A stretch of DNA of 64,000 nt from Polynucleobacter sp. MWH-Braz-FAM2G (lineage in GTDB: Bacteria > Pseudomonadota > Gammaproteobacteria > Burkholderiales > Burkholderiaceae), in NCBI RefSeq assembly GCF_018687635.1, contig NZ_CP061300.1, positions 62,001 through 126,000 on the forward strand, in the 5' to 3' direction. Below are positions 31,246 through 41,114 of the stretch, piece by piece (within the stretch, counting starts at the first letter, position 1; the number at the start of each line of letters is the position of its first letter). The translations under genes were made by a program, and so were the position numbers. The notes beneath the pieces were generated by a model. That model was not told the origin of the DNA and searched no databases. It was given only the letters and a program-made list of their open reading frames with translations.

Positions 31246-31728
31246 ATGAGAAAAAGTGCAATTGATATCTGGGTAGGAATTTTTGTTGCCATTGGTTTAT
31301 TGGCAGCATTATTTCTTGCTCTCAAGGTTGGCAATATGAATGCTGTGTCATTTGCGCCAACATACAAAATTTCTGCGCGCTTTGACAATATCGGCGGCCT
31401 TAAACCACGTGCACCTGTGAAGAGCGCCGGCGTTGTTGTGGGTAGAATTGCCAATATTTCGTTTGATGATAAAACCTACCAGGCAACAGTGGTCATGACC
31501 ATCGAGGATTCTTATAAATTTCCAAAAGATTCTTCAGCGAAGATTTTGACATCTGGTTTATTGGGTGAGCAGTATATTGGTCTTGAGGCGGGTGGCTCTG
31601 ATGATATGTTGACTAATGGCGAAAAGATTTCGCAAACACAATCAGCAATTGTTTTGGAAAGTTTAATTAGTCAGTTCCTCTATAACAAAGCGGCTGATAG
31701 TGGCCAAGATAAAGGCACCGCTAAATAA
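31246..31728 (+). CDS. mlaD: MCE-domain substrate-binding protein MlaD
   Basis: MlaD is a periplasmic hexameric ring anchored by one N-terminal helix; its central pore passes lipids between MlaE and MlaC. The 160 residues comprise a transmembrane helix (about 7-25), then the MCE domain with GGLKPRAPVKSAGVVVGRI and GLLGEQYIGLEAGG. A short polar tail follows. The stop codon overlaps the start of mlaA by one base. Confidence 0.95.
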   Translation: MRKSAIDIWVGIFVAIGLLAALFLALKVGNMNAVSFAPTYKISARFDNIGGLKPRAPVKSAGVVVGRIANISFDDKTYQATVVMTIEDSYKFPKDSSAKILTSGLLGEQYIGLEAGGSDDMLTNGEKISQTQSAIVLESLISQFLYNKAADSGQDKGTAK

Positions 31729-32486
31729 TGACATTGATTGTCAAAGTGATTGGCGGCATCAAGCAAAGTATTCTGCTGAGCATGGTCACGATATTGGTTG
31801 GTTGCGCATCAATACCTGCTGGCGTTGAACCTTCCCCTAACGATCCATGGGAGCCATTTAATCGTTCAGTATTTGAATTCAATGAGGGTTTAGATGCTTA
31901 TTTACTTAAGCCAGTAGTTGCTGGCTATCGTTTTGTATTGCCTGAATTTGTTCGCGAAGGAATTTATAACTTTTTTAGCAACTACAACGATATTTACACA
32001 GCGCTGTATAACTTATTGCAAGGCAAACCAGACTATGCCTTTAATGATTTAATGCGTGTAGTTGTTAATACCACAATGGGTTTAGGTGGCTTATTAGATA
32101 TAGCTACTCCTGGCGGTCTTGAAAAGCATAAAGAGGATTGGGGTCAGACCTTGGGTGTTTGGGGTGTGCCCTCAGGACCTTATGTAGTACTGCCTTTCTT
32201 TGGGCCGAGCAATGTACGCGATACTTTTGGTACTGTCGCCGACTTAGAGTCCGATTACCTATTTAGATTGTTGCCTAACGTTGCTTTGAGAAATAGCCTT
32301 ACTGGACTTCGTGTAGTAAATGCACGTAACACTTATTATGAAGCAGGCGACTTGTTAGATGGCGCGGCAATTGACAAGTACAGCTTCATGAGGGATGCGT
32401 ATATTCAAAGACGTGCATATCAAATCAATGAAGGACGGGAAGACGAAGAGCCGATGATGCCTGTCTACGAGAATGCATACGAGTAA
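31728..32486 (+). CDS. mlaA: Outer-membrane lipoprotein MlaA (VacJ)
   Basis: MlaA sits in the inner leaflet of the outer membrane and removes mislocalised phospholipids to MlaC. The 252 residues have a lipoprotein signal ending LVGC (Cys26), the family start NDPWEPFNRSVFEFNEGLD, and GVPSGPYVVLPFFGPSNVRDTFG. Unlike in E. coli, where mlaA stands apart, it is inside the mla operon between mlaD and mlaC, a known betaproteobacterial order. Confidence 0.95.
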   Translation: MTLIVKVIGGIKQSILLSMVTILVGCASIPAGVEPSPNDPWEPFNRSVFEFNEGLDAYLLKPVVAGYRFVLPEFVREGIYNFFSNYNDIYTALYNLLQGKPDYAFNDLMRVVVNTTMGLGGLLDIATPGGLEKHKEDWGQTLGVWGVPSGPYVVLPFFGPSNVRDTFGTVADLESDYLFRLLPNVALRNSLTGLRVVNARNTYYEAGDLLDGAAIDKYSFMRDAYIQRRAYQINEGREDEEPMMPVYENAYE

Positions 32487-32531
32487 ATTACAGCCTTTTT
32501 CTATTTAATTAACAGATAACAAAACATATTC

Positions 32532-33173
32532 ATGAAAATCTATCAAGTGATGACTCAATGGTTGGTAGCGCTTTTGCTTTTGGCTGTTGCCCCAGTATTT
32601 GCTCAGACACCAGATCAGGCTACAGCGCCAGATGCTTTGATTAAATCAGTCGTGACAGATGTTATGGCTTCAGTGAAGGCTGATCCGGAAATTCAAAAAG
32701 GGAATATCCCCAAGATTGTTGATTTGGTGGAAAAGAAAATTGTTCCTTATACCGATATGCGTCGTACCACCGAAATGGCTATGGGCCCTAATTGGAAGAA
32801 GGCCACCCCTGAGCAACAGGCCCAATTAACTGCAGAATTTAAAAACTTACTTATTCGCACTTACTCCGGAGCCTTGAGTCAATTGCGCGATCAAACAGTG
32901 CAATTTAAGGCTTTTCGTGCCGCCCCGGATGACAAGGAAGTGGTTGTGAAGACTGTTGTGCTTGGACGCGGTGACCCAGTGCCATTAGATTATCGTTTGG
33001 AAAAAACAGCCAATGGTTGGAAAGTGTATGACATGAACATTATGGGCGTGTGGTTGGTTGAGGCCTATCGCAACCAGTTTTCGAATCAAATTAGCCAGAA
33101 CGGTATTGAGGGCCTTGTGAAATTTTTACAAGACCGTAACAAGCAACTGGCATCTGCTAAGCCAACGAATTAA
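32532..33173 (+). CDS. mlaC: Periplasmic phospholipid carrier MlaC
   Basis: MlaC shuttles a phospholipid between MlaA and MlaD. The 213 residues begin with a signal peptide (cleaved near VFAQ, about residue 25), then the MlaC fold with YTDMRRTTEMAMGPNWKKATPEQ and the RTYSGAL segment lining the lipid pocket. 17 bases downstream is mlaB. The 45-base gap after mlaA holds no obvious signal. Confidence 0.94.
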   Translation: MKIYQVMTQWLVALLLLAVAPVFAQTPDQATAPDALIKSVVTDVMASVKADPEIQKGNIPKIVDLVEKKIVPYTDMRRTTEMAMGPNWKKATPEQQAQLTAEFKNLLIRTYSGALSQLRDQTVQFKAFRAAPDDKEVVVKTVVLGRGDPVPLDYRLEKTANGWKVYDMNIMGVWLVEAYRNQFSNQISQNGIEGLVKFLQDRNKQLASAKPTN

Positions 33174-33190
33174 CTGCCAGATATATAAAT

Positions 33191-33451
33191 ATGTCTTTTT
33201 TATTGCCAGCAGTTGTAACGCACAAAAATGCCCTACAGTTACAAAATGAAGGTCTGCTAGATACGGCAAGCCTGCGATTGATTGATTGCTCTAAGCTGCA
33301 GGATTTTGATTCTTCAGTGCTTACTGTTTTATTGGCTTGGCAAAAAAAAATGCTCGTATCAGGTGAATCTATTTCCATTGAGCGTGCCCCAGAAAAACTG
33401 AGAGTCTTAGCAGGTGTTTATGGTGTAGCGAAATTACTTGGCTTGGAATAG
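33191..33451 (+). CDS. mlaB: STAS-domain protein MlaB
   Basis: MlaB is the cytosolic STAS subunit that binds and stabilises MlaF. The 86 residues contain the STAS core: RLIDCSKLQDFDSSVLTVLLAWQKK, with the conserved Asp-Ser-Ser and the following helix, then SIERAPEKLRVLAGVYGVAKLLGL. It lacks phospho-acceptor signalling context and closes the mla block; the next ABC ATPase starts 2 bases after its stop. Confidence 0.88.
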   Translation: MSFLLPAVVTHKNALQLQNEGLLDTASLRLIDCSKLQDFDSSVLTVLLAWQKKMLVSGESISIERAPEKLRVLAGVYGVAKLLGLE

Positions 33452-33453
33452 CA

Positions 33454-34206
33454 ATGCATTCAGCCATATCAATCCAGAACATATCCAAGCAGTATGGAGC
33501 TCTTCAGGCTTTAGATGATGTTTCTTTAGTCATTGAGCCAGGGGAATTTTTTGGTTTGCTGGGTCCCAATGGGGCGGGCAAAACTACTTTGATTTCTATT
33601 TTGGCTGGCTTGGTAAAGCCCTCCCATGGCCACGCAGCAATTATGGGTGCTGATGTTCAGAAAGCATTTCGTGATGCGCGGCGCATGCTTGGGGTGGTTC
33701 CACAGGAGCTCGTCTTTGATCCCTTTTTTACTGTTCGTGAGACTTTGCAGTTTCAGTCCGGTTATTTTGGTATCCGTAATAACGAGGCGTGGATCGATGA
33801 AATCATGGCCAATCTTGATCTCATCTCTAAAGCAGATAGCAATATGCGCTCTTTATCGGGTGGCATGAAGCGTCGTGTGCTAGTTGCTCAAGCTCTAGTT
33901 CATCGTCCGCCAGTCATTATTTTGGATGAGCCTACTGCAGGGGTGGATGTTGAATTGCGTCAATCACTATGGCAATTTATAAGCCGATTGAATCAGGATG
34001 GTCATACCATTGTGTTGACTACCCATTACCTAGAAGAAGCCGAAGCTTTGTGTCAGCGGATTGCTATGCTCAAACAAGGTAGGATTGTGGCTCTTGATAC
34101 AACCGCTAACTTATTAAATCGTTATGGTTCTGTCAAAAAAGATGGTGAAGGTAAAACCGACTTAGAAGAAGTTTTCGTCAATATCATGTCGGGGGGTGCT
34201 CTATGA
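33454..34206 (+). CDS. ABC-2 type exporter ATPase (YadG-like)
   Basis: This 250-residue ATPase has Walker A GPNGAGKTT, signature LSGGMKRRVLVAQA, and Walker B VIILDEPTAGVD, with a C-terminal segment GKTDLEEVFVNIM typical of drug- or polysaccharide-export ATPases. It pairs with the permease that overlaps it by 4 bases and resembles YadGH of E. coli. Substrate is unknown. It lies 2 bases after mlaB and is thus probably expressed with the mla operon; an envelope-related role is inferred. Confidence 0.88.
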   Translation: MHSAISIQNISKQYGALQALDDVSLVIEPGEFFGLLGPNGAGKTTLISILAGLVKPSHGHAAIMGADVQKAFRDARRMLGVVPQELVFDPFFTVRETLQFQSGYFGIRNNEAWIDEIMANLDLISKADSNMRSLSGGMKRRVLVAQALVHRPPVIILDEPTAGVDVELRQSLWQFISRLNQDGHTIVLTTHYLEEAEALCQRIAMLKQGRIVALDTTANLLNRYGSVKKDGEGKTDLEEVFVNIMSGGAL

Positions 34207-34991
34207 AGCATGACCTTAATCGACCTGTCTTGGAATACGGTAGCGGCTTTCCCACTCTTCTATATAAAGAAATAAAGCGCTTTTATAAAGTCGCCTTTCA
34301 GACGATCGCTGCACCTGTTTTGACGGCAGTGCTCTATCTAATGATCTTTGGTCATGTGCTAGAAGGAAGAGAAGTTTATGGCCGCTTAAGTTACACAGCC
34401 TTCTTAATACCAGGTTTAGTAATGATGAGCGTTTTGCAAAATGCTTTTGCGAACACATCTTCTTCCCTGATTCAATCAAAAGTTACCGGAAATCTAGTGT
34501 TTGTTCTCTTAGCACCTTTAAGTCATTTTGAGTTTTACTCAGCCTATATTCTTGCAGCAGTGTTTCGAGGCATTGTTGTGGGTCTGGGGGTTTTGCTGAT
34601 TACGATGTGGTTTGCAACACCTTCGCTAGAGTATCCGTTATGGGTTTTAGTATTTGCATTTTTGGGTGCTGCAATTTTAGGTAGTCTTGGATTAATAGCT
34701 GGCATATGGGCTGATAAATATGATCAGTTGGCTGCTTTTCAAAACTTCATCATCATGCCTGCGACTATGTTGTCGGGCGTTTTCTACTCGATTCATTCTT
34801 TACCTGCGGCTTGGCAGGTGGTGTCTCACTTCAATCCATTCTTTTATATGATTGATGGTTTCCGTTATGGATTCTTTGGTATTTCAGATAACTCCCCTTG
34901 GAGTAGCTTGGCGATTGTTTTCTGTTTCTTCATCGCTGTATCTGCCGTTGCCTTATGCCTGTTACAAAAAGGCTATAAGCTCCGTTACTAA
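34203..34991 (+). CDS. ABC-2 type exporter permease (YadH-like)
   Basis: The permease partner of the ATPase just upstream, 262 residues with six hydrophobic helices. The ABC-2 signature region is PATMLSGVFYSIHSLPAAWQ followed by FNPFFYMIDGFRYGFFG. It overlaps the ATPase gene by 4 bases. The substrate cannot be read from the sequence; homologues sit in the same position between mlaB and the bolA-like gene in related betaproteobacteria. Confidence 0.88.
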   Translation: MKHDLNRPVLEYGSGFPTLLYKEIKRFYKVAFQTIAAPVLTAVLYLMIFGHVLEGREVYGRLSYTAFLIPGLVMMSVLQNAFANTSSSLIQSKVTGNLVFVLLAPLSHFEFYSAYILAAVFRGIVVGLGVLLITMWFATPSLEYPLWVLVFAFLGAAILGSLGLIAGIWADKYDQLAAFQNFIIMPATMLSGVFYSIHSLPAAWQVVSHFNPFFYMIDGFRYGFFGISDNSPWSSLAIVFCFFIAVSAVALCLLQKGYKLRY

Positions 34992-35021
34992 TTATTTATT
35001 TCGTATTCATCAGGAGACTTA

Positions 35022-35270
35022 ATGCTACCAACCCCCGAACAAATTGAAGGCTACATCAAGCAGGGTATTCAATGTACCCATATTCAAGTTGAAGGTGATG
35101 GGCAACACTTCTTTGCGACTATCGTAAGCCCTGAGTTTGAGGGAAAACGTTTGGTGCAGCGTCACCAATTAGTTTATGGGGCAATGGGAGATCGCATGAA
35201 GGCTGAAGTTCATGCCCTATCTATTAAAGCATTTACGCCTGAAGAGTTTAATCAGAACCCATCAGCATAA
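35022..35270 (+). CDS. BolA-family protein (IbaG-like)
   Basis: BolA/IbaG proteins bind monothiol glutaredoxins and Fe-S clusters. The 82 residues show the class II fold motif EGDGQHFFATIVSPEFEGK and the conserved RHQLVYGAMGDRMKAEVHALSIKAFTPEE, containing the ligand histidine. AGGAGACTTA is a strong ribosome-binding site. It lies before murA, the same place as ibaG (yrbA) in E. coli, downstream of the mla block. Confidence 0.92.
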   Translation: MLPTPEQIEGYIKQGIQCTHIQVEGDGQHFFATIVSPEFEGKRLVQRHQLVYGAMGDRMKAEVHALSIKAFTPEEFNQNPSA

Positions 35271-35312
35271 GCATTACATCTTTAATTACTCAGTTTTAAC
35301 TGGAATCGTTTC

Positions 35313-36587
35313 ATGGATAAATTACGAATGGTTGGCGGAACTCCTCTGAATGGAGAGGTAGTCATTGCTGGTGCCAAAAATGCCGCATTACCCATTCTGT
35401 GCGCTTGTCTATTGACCGATCAACCAGTGGAATTGCGCAATGTCCCAGACTTGCAAGATGTTCGTACGATGCTCAAGCTTTTACAAGAGATTGGCGTGAC
35501 TGTTAATTTTCCCAATGCAGGCGATCGCAGTCATATGGTCTTATGTGCAGCGGTAATCAAAAGCTCAGAAGCTACCTATGAGATGGTGAAGACCATGCGC
35601 GCTTCTATCTTGGTTCTTGGCCCACTCTTAGCAAGAATGCACAGCGCCAAGGTTTCTTTGCCAGGTGGTTGTGCTATTGGTGCGCGACCAGTTGATCAGC
35701 ATATCAAGGGCCTGAAAGCAATGGGCGCCAGTATCAAAATTAAGAGTGGCTATATTCAGGCGGATACGAATGCTGAGTCTGGACTTCTTCAGGGGGCATC
35801 GATTCTGACCGATATGATTACTGTTACTGGTACAGAAAATTTATTGATGGCAGCGACTTTGGCTTCAGGAACAACCATTCTAGAAAATGCAGCTCGTGAA
35901 CCAGAAGTGGGTGATTTGGCGGAGCTCTTAGTAAAAATGGGTGCGAAGATTACCGGCATTGGCACAGATCGACTTGTGATTGAGGGGGTTGAAAAGCTCC
36001 ATGGTGCAGAGCATTCGGTAATTCCAGATCGCATTGAGGCTGGTACTTTCTTGTGCGCAGTGGCCGCCACTGGTGGCGAGATTACAGTCAAGCATTGTCG
36101 TCCCGATACTCTGGATGCTGTCATTGTTAAATTAAAAGAGGCCGGTCTAAAGATAGAGATTGGTCCAGACTGGATTAAGGCCTCCATGCAAGGCCGTCCA
36201 AAAGCAGTCAATTTTCGGACATCTGAATACCCTGCATTTCCTACAGATATGCAGGCGCAACTCATGACTGTAAATGCAATTGCCGTAGGTAGCTCAACTA
36301 TTACTGAAACTATATTTGAGAACCGCTTTATGCATGTTCAGGAGCTCAACCGCTTGGGGGCTGACATTGCAATTGAGGGTAATACTGCGATTGTCCAGGG
36401 AGTGGAAAAGCTTTCAGGCGCGATAGTCATGGCTACGGATCTGCGGGCCTCGGCTAGTTTGGTGATTGCAGGGCTGGCCGCTCAAGGTGAAACCCAAGTT
36501 GACCGTATTTACCATTTAGATCGTGGCTATGACCGGATGGAGCAGAAACTAACCCTTTTGGGCGCCAAGATTGAGCGCGTGAAGTAA
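35313..36587 (+). CDS. murA: UDP-N-acetylglucosamine 1-carboxyvinyltransferase
   Basis: MurA transfers enolpyruvate from PEP to UDP-GlcNAc, the first committed step of peptidoglycan synthesis. The 424 residues have the conserved [12 protein letters not shown] start, the catalytic Cys120 in [12 protein letters not shown] (fosfomycin-sensitive form), and [15 protein letters not shown] near the C-terminus. It links the bolA-like gene and the histidine genes; hisG begins 20 bases later. Confidence 0.97.
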   Translation: MDKLRMVGGTPLNGEVVIAGAKNAALPILCACLLTDQPVELRNVPDLQDVRTMLKLLQEIGVTVNFPNAGDRSHMVLCAAVIKSSEATYEMVKTMRASILVLGPLLARMHSAKVSLPGGCAIGARPVDQHIKGLKAMGASIKIKSGYIQADTNAESGLLQGASILTDMITVTGTENLLMAATLASGTTILENAAREPEVGDLAELLVKMGAKITGIGTDRLVIEGVEKLHGAEHSVIPDRIEAGTFLCAVAATGGEITVKHCRPDTLDAVIVKLKEAGLKIEIGPDWIKASMQGRPKAVNFRTSEYPAFPTDMQAQLMTVNAIAVGSSTITETIFENRFMHVQELNRLGADIAIEGNTAIVQGVEKLSGAIVMATDLRASASLVIAGLAAQGETQVDRIYHLDRGYDRMEQKLTLLGAKIERVK

Positions 36588-36607
36588 GGCTGATGGATAA
36601 TTAGCCC

Positions 36608-37234
36608 ATGAAATTGACTTTAGCCCTCTCTAAAGGGCGTATCTTCGAAGAAACCGCAGAAATCTTGGCCAAGGTTGGCATTGTGCCGCTGGAAGATCCT
36701 GAGAAGTCACGCAAGCTTATTATTGAGACAACGAATCCAGATGTGCGTTTAATTATTGTTCGTGCATCAGATGTGCCTACCTACGTGCAATTTGGTGGCG
36801 CGGATTTTGGTGTTGCTGGTTTGGATGTGTTGATGGAAAAAGGTGCCGATGGTTTGTATGTGCCCTTTGACTTAGATATCGCAAAGTGCCGCATGTCAGT
36901 TGCGGTGCGAGAAGGATTTGATTATTCGGCCGCTGTAAAGCAGGGCTCACGTTTAAAAGTGGCAACTAAGTACGTTAATTGTGCGCGTGAACACTTTGCC
37001 AATAAAGGTGTGCATATCGATACGATTCAGCTGTATGGATCCATGGAACTTGCTCCATTGGTGGGTTTGGCCGATGCTATCGTTGATTTGGTTTCTACTG
37101 GAAACACGCTTAAAGCTAATGGCTTAATTGAAGTTGAGCCGATTGCCGATATTAGCGCTCGCTTAGTCGTTAACCAGGCTTCTTATAAGCGAAAGCGTGC
37201 GCAATTGCAGCCCATTTTTGATTTGCTGAAGTAA
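36608..37234 (+). CDS. hisG: ATP phosphoribosyltransferase, short form
   Basis: HisG joins ATP and PRPP in the first histidine step. The 208-residue length marks the short form (HisG-S), which lacks the C-terminal regulatory domain and works as an octamer with HisZ. Motifs seen are [10 protein letters not shown] at the start, [14 protein letters not shown], and the PRPP-binding [15 protein letters not shown]. No hisZ is present in this window. Feedback control must come through that separate subunit. Confidence 0.96.
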   Translation: MKLTLALSKGRIFEETAEILAKVGIVPLEDPEKSRKLIIETTNPDVRLIIVRASDVPTYVQFGGADFGVAGLDVLMEKGADGLYVPFDLDIAKCRMSVAVREGFDYSAAVKQGSRLKVATKYVNCAREHFANKGVHIDTIQLYGSMELAPLVGLADAIVDLVSTGNTLKANGLIEVEPIADISARLVVNQASYKRKRAQLQPIFDLLK

Positions 37235-37260
37235 GCAAAAGAAATTTCGCACTTTAAAAA

Positions 37261-38580
37261 ATGTCTTCAGCACAAATTAAGCGTCTCAACAGCAAGGATG
37301 CAGATTTTAGAAAAATTCTGTTGTCTAGTCTTTCATTGCCCACCGCCGATGATGAAGCGATAGATTCCGCAGTCGTCAAGATTTTGGAAGCGGTGAAAGA
37401 AAAGGGTGATGAAGCAGTCCTGAGTTTTACAAAACAGTTCGATCGCTTGAATGTTGCAAGCGTTTCTGAATTGGAAATACCTCGTAAAGAATTAGAACAG
37501 GCTTATGAGTCTTTGGTGGCTGAACAAAAAAATGCTCTGGATATTGCTGCGAAAAGAGTTCGTGCTTATCACGAGCAGCAGAAAATTGAGGCAGGTTGTC
37601 ATTCTTGGGAATATGAGGAAGCTGACGGTACTCGTCTAGGTCAAAAAGTGACTGCTTTGGATCGCGTGGGGATATATGTGCCTGGTGGTAAGGCGGCTTA
37701 CCCTTCTTCGGTTCTGATGAATGCTATCCCTGCAAAAGTAGCTGGTGTTGCAGAAGTTGTGATGGTTGTGCCTACCCCAGACGGCGCTCGTAATCAATTG
37801 GTTTTAGCAGCAGCCTATATTGCTGGTGTTGATCGTGTTTTTACTATTGGCGGCGCTCAGGCGGTTGCTGCATTAGCTTATGGAACTCAAGCGATTCCTG
37901 CGGTCGACAAAATTGTTGGCCCAGGAAATGCTTATGTTGCTGCTGCCAAGCGAAGAGTTTTTGGTATTGTGGGTATCGACATGATTGCAGGCCCCTCAGA
38001 AATTTTGGTTCTCTGTGATGGTTCGACTAATCCAGATTGGGTTGCGATGGATTTGTTTTCTCAGGCAGAGCATGATGAGCAAGCCCAATCGATATTGTTA
38101 TGTCCCGATCCTCTATTTATTGAGCAGGTGCAAGCGAGCATCAGCAAGTTGCTTCCAGCAATGCCCCGTGCCAAGGTAATTGAAGCTTCACTAAGTAAGC
38201 GTGCGTTATTGATTCAAGTAAAAGATATGTTGGAGGCCTGTGAGATTGCTAATGCGATTGCGGCTGAGCATTTAGAAATTTGTGCAATTGAACCTCGCAA
38301 GTGGGCGGAGAAAATTCGTCATGCTGGCGCAATTTTTATGGGTAACTACACCAGTGAATCGCTTGGTGACTATTGTGCGGGCCCTAATCATGTATTACCA
38401 ACAGCGCGAACCGCGCGTTTTTCATCACCCTTAGGTGTCTATGACTTTATTAAGCGTTCTAGCATGATTGAAGTTAGTGAGGCGGGTGCACAAACTTTGG
38501 GCGCCGTTGCCAGTACTTTGGCGCATGGTGAGGGCTTGCAAGCTCATGCGCGTGCTGCCGAGATGCGTTTGAAGAAGTAA
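37261..38580 (+). CDS. hisD: Histidinol dehydrogenase
   Basis: HisD oxidises histidinol to histidine in two NAD-dependent, zinc-dependent steps. The 439 residues contain [20 protein letters not shown], the DIVGPGN-like [25 protein letters not shown], the [10 protein letters not shown] metal site, and the [20 protein letters not shown] block [15 protein letters not shown]. It is the second gene of the his block, then the order is interrupted by inverted hisC. Confidence 0.97.
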   Translation: MSSAQIKRLNSKDADFRKILLSSLSLPTADDEAIDSAVVKILEAVKEKGDEAVLSFTKQFDRLNVASVSELEIPRKELEQAYESLVAEQKNALDIAAKRVRAYHEQQKIEAGCHSWEYEEADGTRLGQKVTALDRVGIYVPGGKAAYPSSVLMNAIPAKVAGVAEVVMVVPTPDGARNQLVLAAAYIAGVDRVFTIGGAQAVAALAYGTQAIPAVDKIVGPGNAYVAAAKRRVFGIVGIDMIAGPSEILVLCDGSTNPDWVAMDLFSQAEHDEQAQSILLCPDPLFIEQVQASISKLLPAMPRAKVIEASLSKRALLIQVKDMLEACEIANAIAAEHLEICAIEPRKWAEKIRHAGAIFMGNYTSESLGDYCAGPNHVLPTARTARFSSPLGVYDFIKRSSMIEVSEAGAQTLGAVASTLAHGEGLQAHARAAEMRLKK

Positions 38581-38612
38581 ACGCAATACGCTTACTTACT
38601 TCTTAAAAAATC

Positions 38613-39680
38613 TTAATTTAGGATTTCTTTTAAAGCGGTGACGAGATCACCGCTTTGCTCGTCTGTGCCAATGGTAATGCGTAAAAACTCTTCAATACGT
38701 GGGGACTTGAAATGACGAACGATGATACCTCGATCTCTTAAAGCTTGATAAAGCTTTGCGCCAGCATGCTGGGGATGACGAGTAAAAATAAAATTGGCAG
38801 TTGAGGGTAGGGTATCAAATCCTAGTGCATCGAGTTGTTCAATTAATTTAATACGCGTTTGAATTACTTTGGCAGAGGTTGCTTCAAGATGTGCTTGGTC
38901 TTCAATCGCTGCAATCGCACCAGCTTGCGCAAGACGCCCTAGAGGATAAGAGTTAAAACTATTTTTTACTCGTTCTAAACCTTCGATTAAATCTGGATGG
39001 CCAACTGCAAAGCCAACGCGCAGCCCAGCTAAGGCTCGTGACTTAGAGAGGGTATGCACTACTAAAAGGTTTTCTGGATAGTTATTACCTTGCAATAAAG
39101 GAATGCAAGATTGTGTGCCGTAATCAACGTATGCTTCATCAATCACCACTACTGAATCTTTATTGCGTTTTAATAAGTCTTCAATTTCTGAGCGAGGAAT
39201 GGATCGACCTGTTGGGGCATTTGGGTTAGGGAAAATAACTCCGCCGTTTGGTGTTTGGTAATCGGAGGTGGTGATTTCAAACTTTTCACTTAAGGGTATG
39301 GTTTGGTAGTCAATTCCAAAAAGCTTGCAATAGACAGGGTAGAAGCTATAGGTAATATCCGGAAAGAGGATGGGTTTGCTATGTTTTAGTAGGCCAGCAA
39401 ATATATGGGCTAAAACTTCGTCTGACCCATTGCCTAAAAAAACTTGCTTAGGATCTAATTTGTGAAGTTTGGCAATAGCCTGTTTAAGGGCGGTGCCTTC
39501 TGGGTCTGGATAAAGGCGCAAATCCGCCGTATTTTGACTTTCGATGGCAGCCAGCGCTTTTGGCGAGGGTCCATATGGACTTTCATTAGTGTTGAGTTTG
39601 ACCAACCGCTGCATTTGCGGTTGCTCCCCTGGAATGTAAGGGGTTAATGTTTGAACAACAGGGCTCCAAAAACGGCTCAT
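38613..39680 (-). CDS. hisC: Histidinol-phosphate aminotransferase
   Basis: HisC transfers the amino group of glutamate to imidazole-acetol phosphate with PLP. The 355 residues show [13 protein letters not shown] at the start, [12 protein letters not shown] (phosphate binding), [19 protein letters not shown], and the PLP lysine in [13 protein letters not shown]. It is encoded opposite to every other his gene here, although its neighbours hisD and hisB are in normal order, so it has been inverted in place. It shares the 116-base gap at 39681-39796 with hisB for divergent promoters. Confidence 0.96.
   Translation of the reverse strand: MSRFWSPVVQTLTPYIPGEQPQMQRLVKLNTNESPYGPSPKALAAIESQNTADLRLYPDPEGTALKQAIAKLHKLDPKQVFLGNGSDEVLAHIFAGLLKHSKPILFPDITYSFYPVYCKLFGIDYQTIPLSEKFEITTSDYQTPNGGVIFPNPNAPTGRSIPRSEIEDLLKRNKDSVVVIDEAYVDYGTQSCIPLLQGNNYPENLLVVHTLSKSRALAGLRVGFAVGHPDLIEGLERVKNSFNSYPLGRLAQAGAIAAIEDQAHLEATSAKVIQTRIKLIEQLDALGFDTLPSTANFIFTRHPQHAGAKLYQALRDRGIIVRHFKSPRIEEFLRITIGTDEQSGDLVTALKEILN
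38632..38656. repeat. Perfect 10-base stem-loop in the 3' end of hisC
   Basis: AAAGCGGTGA (38632-38641) and TCACCGCTTT (38647-38656) are perfect inverted copies around CGAGA, just downstream of hisD on the + strand and inside the last codons of hisC on the - strand. Neither strand shows a T-run, so a classical terminator is not supported. Confidence 0.5.
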
Positions 39681-39796
39681 GAGGGTTCTCAGGTCAAAAA
39701 TCAGAATGAAAGTACAGGAATACCGATATTTAAATCTCTTCTAGGAATGATATTATGAGGCTTCAATCAACACTTCGCCTCGCGGCGTAATGAAGC

Positions 39797-40384
39797 ATGC
39801 GGCAAGCCGACGTTACCCGAAACACTTCGGAAACCAAAATTCAGATTTCCATCAATTTAGATGGTACCGGTAAGGCTGAGCTAGCCTCCGGCGTTCCTTT
39901 TCTCGATCATATGTTGGATCAAATTGCCCGTCATGGCATGATTGATCTCAAAGTGGTGGCTAATGGCGATACGCATATTGATGATCACCACACTGTTGAA
40001 GATGTAGGTATTACCTTGGGGCAGGCTTTTGCTAAAGCGGTTGGCGACAAAGCAGGCATTACTCGGTATGGACATTCCTATGTTCCTTTGGATGAGACTC
40101 TTTCACGTGTTGTGATCGATTTCTCTGGAAGACCAGGTTTGGAATTTAATGTTCCTTTTACCCGTGCGCGCGTTGGTGACTTTGATGTGGATCTCAGTAT
40201 TGAGTTCTTCCGTGGTTTTGTGAATCACGCTGGGGTGACTTTGCACATCGATAATTTGCGCGGTATTAACGCGCATCACCAAATTGAAACGGTGTTTAAG
40301 GCTTTTGGTCGCGCCTTACGGATGGCCTTAGCGGTTGATCCTCGTGCTTCTGGCTCTATTCCATCAACCAAAGGCAGCCTCTAA
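39797..40384 (+). CDS. hisB: Imidazoleglycerol-phosphate dehydratase
   Basis: This is the monofunctional HisB, 195 residues, without the phosphatase domain found in E. coli. It dehydrates imidazole-glycerol phosphate using a di-manganese site. The two metal-binding motifs are [11 protein letters not shown] (about residue 56) and [18 protein letters not shown] (about residue 156), and the start segment [16 protein letters not shown] is conserved. The phosphatase step must be done by another protein. It is divergent from hisC and precedes hisH. Confidence 0.96.
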   Translation: MRQADVTRNTSETKIQISINLDGTGKAELASGVPFLDHMLDQIARHGMIDLKVVANGDTHIDDHHTVEDVGITLGQAFAKAVGDKAGITRYGHSYVPLDETLSRVVIDFSGRPGLEFNVPFTRARVGDFDVDLSIEFFRGFVNHAGVTLHIDNLRGINAHHQIETVFKAFGRALRMALAVDPRASGSIPSTKGSL

Positions 40385-40433
40385 TCTAGATCTTCTAGTT
40401 GCCCATTTAATAAAAGCAGAGATAGGCTAAATT

Positions 40434-41096
40434 TTGGCGCAAACCATTGCGATCGTTGACTATGGAATGGGTAATCTCCGTTCTGTCTTTCAGGCATTTC
40501 ATCATGTTGCCCCTGATGACAATGTTTTGATTGCGCATAGTCCTGAAGAAATTCGCTCGGCCGATCGAGTGGTTCTACCGGGTCAAGGTGCAATGCCTGA
40601 TTGCATGAAGCATTTGGCTGAATCTGGTTTACTAGAGGCATTGCTGGAGACTTCTAAATCCAAACCTTTTTTGGGTGTATGTGTGGGCGAACAAATGCTA
40701 TTTGATCAAAGCTCAGAAGTGCGTAGCGACGGGGTTGATCAATGGACGCCATGTTTAGGCTTAATGCCAGGGAAAGTTCAGCGCTTTGAATTGGCTGGCA
40801 GAAAGCAATCTGACGGTTCGGCTTACAAGGTGCCTCATATGGGCTGGAATCAAGTGCGTCAGGATCGCAAGCACCCCTTATGGGAAGGAATACCTGATCT
40901 GACGAGCTTTTATTTTGTACACAGCTACTTTGTGGTGCCGCAACGCACTGAAGATATTGTCGGCTCCACTGAATATGGCGATTGGTTTACTTCTGCGGTG
41001 GCGCGAGATAATATTTTTGCAACTCAATTTCATCCAGAAAAAAGTGCAGAATACGGATTAAAGCTTTATAAAAATTTTGTTTCTTGGCAACCTTAA
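40434..41096 (+). CDS. hisH: Imidazole glycerol phosphate synthase, glutaminase subunit
   Basis: HisH hydrolyses glutamine and channels ammonia to HisF. The 220-residue class I amidotransferase has the catalytic triad in [12 protein letters not shown] (nucleophile Cys) and [12 protein letters not shown] (His and Glu). The start appears to be TTG at 40434 ([16 protein letters not shown]); no ATG gives the conserved N-terminus. The oxyanion strand usually reads GICLGMQ; here it is GVCVGEQ, a variant found in betaproteobacteria. Confidence 0.95.
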   Translation: MAQTIAIVDYGMGNLRSVFQAFHHVAPDDNVLIAHSPEEIRSADRVVLPGQGAMPDCMKHLAESGLLEALLETSKSKPFLGVCVGEQMLFDQSSEVRSDGVDQWTPCLGLMPGKVQRFELAGRKQSDGSAYKVPHMGWNQVRQDRKHPLWEGIPDLTSFYFVHSYFVVPQRTEDIVGSTEYGDWFTSAVARDNIFATQFHPEKSAEYGLKLYKNFVSWQP

Positions 41097-41114
41097 TATT
41101 TTTAACTTTTTGCT

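Noticed and set aside
35789..36265. 158-residue open frame antisense to murA
   Set aside because: Complete overlap with a certain gene, low-complexity translation without motifs.
36608..37234. hisG as a truncated gene
   Set aside because: 208 residues is the normal length of the HisZ-dependent short form and all motifs are present.
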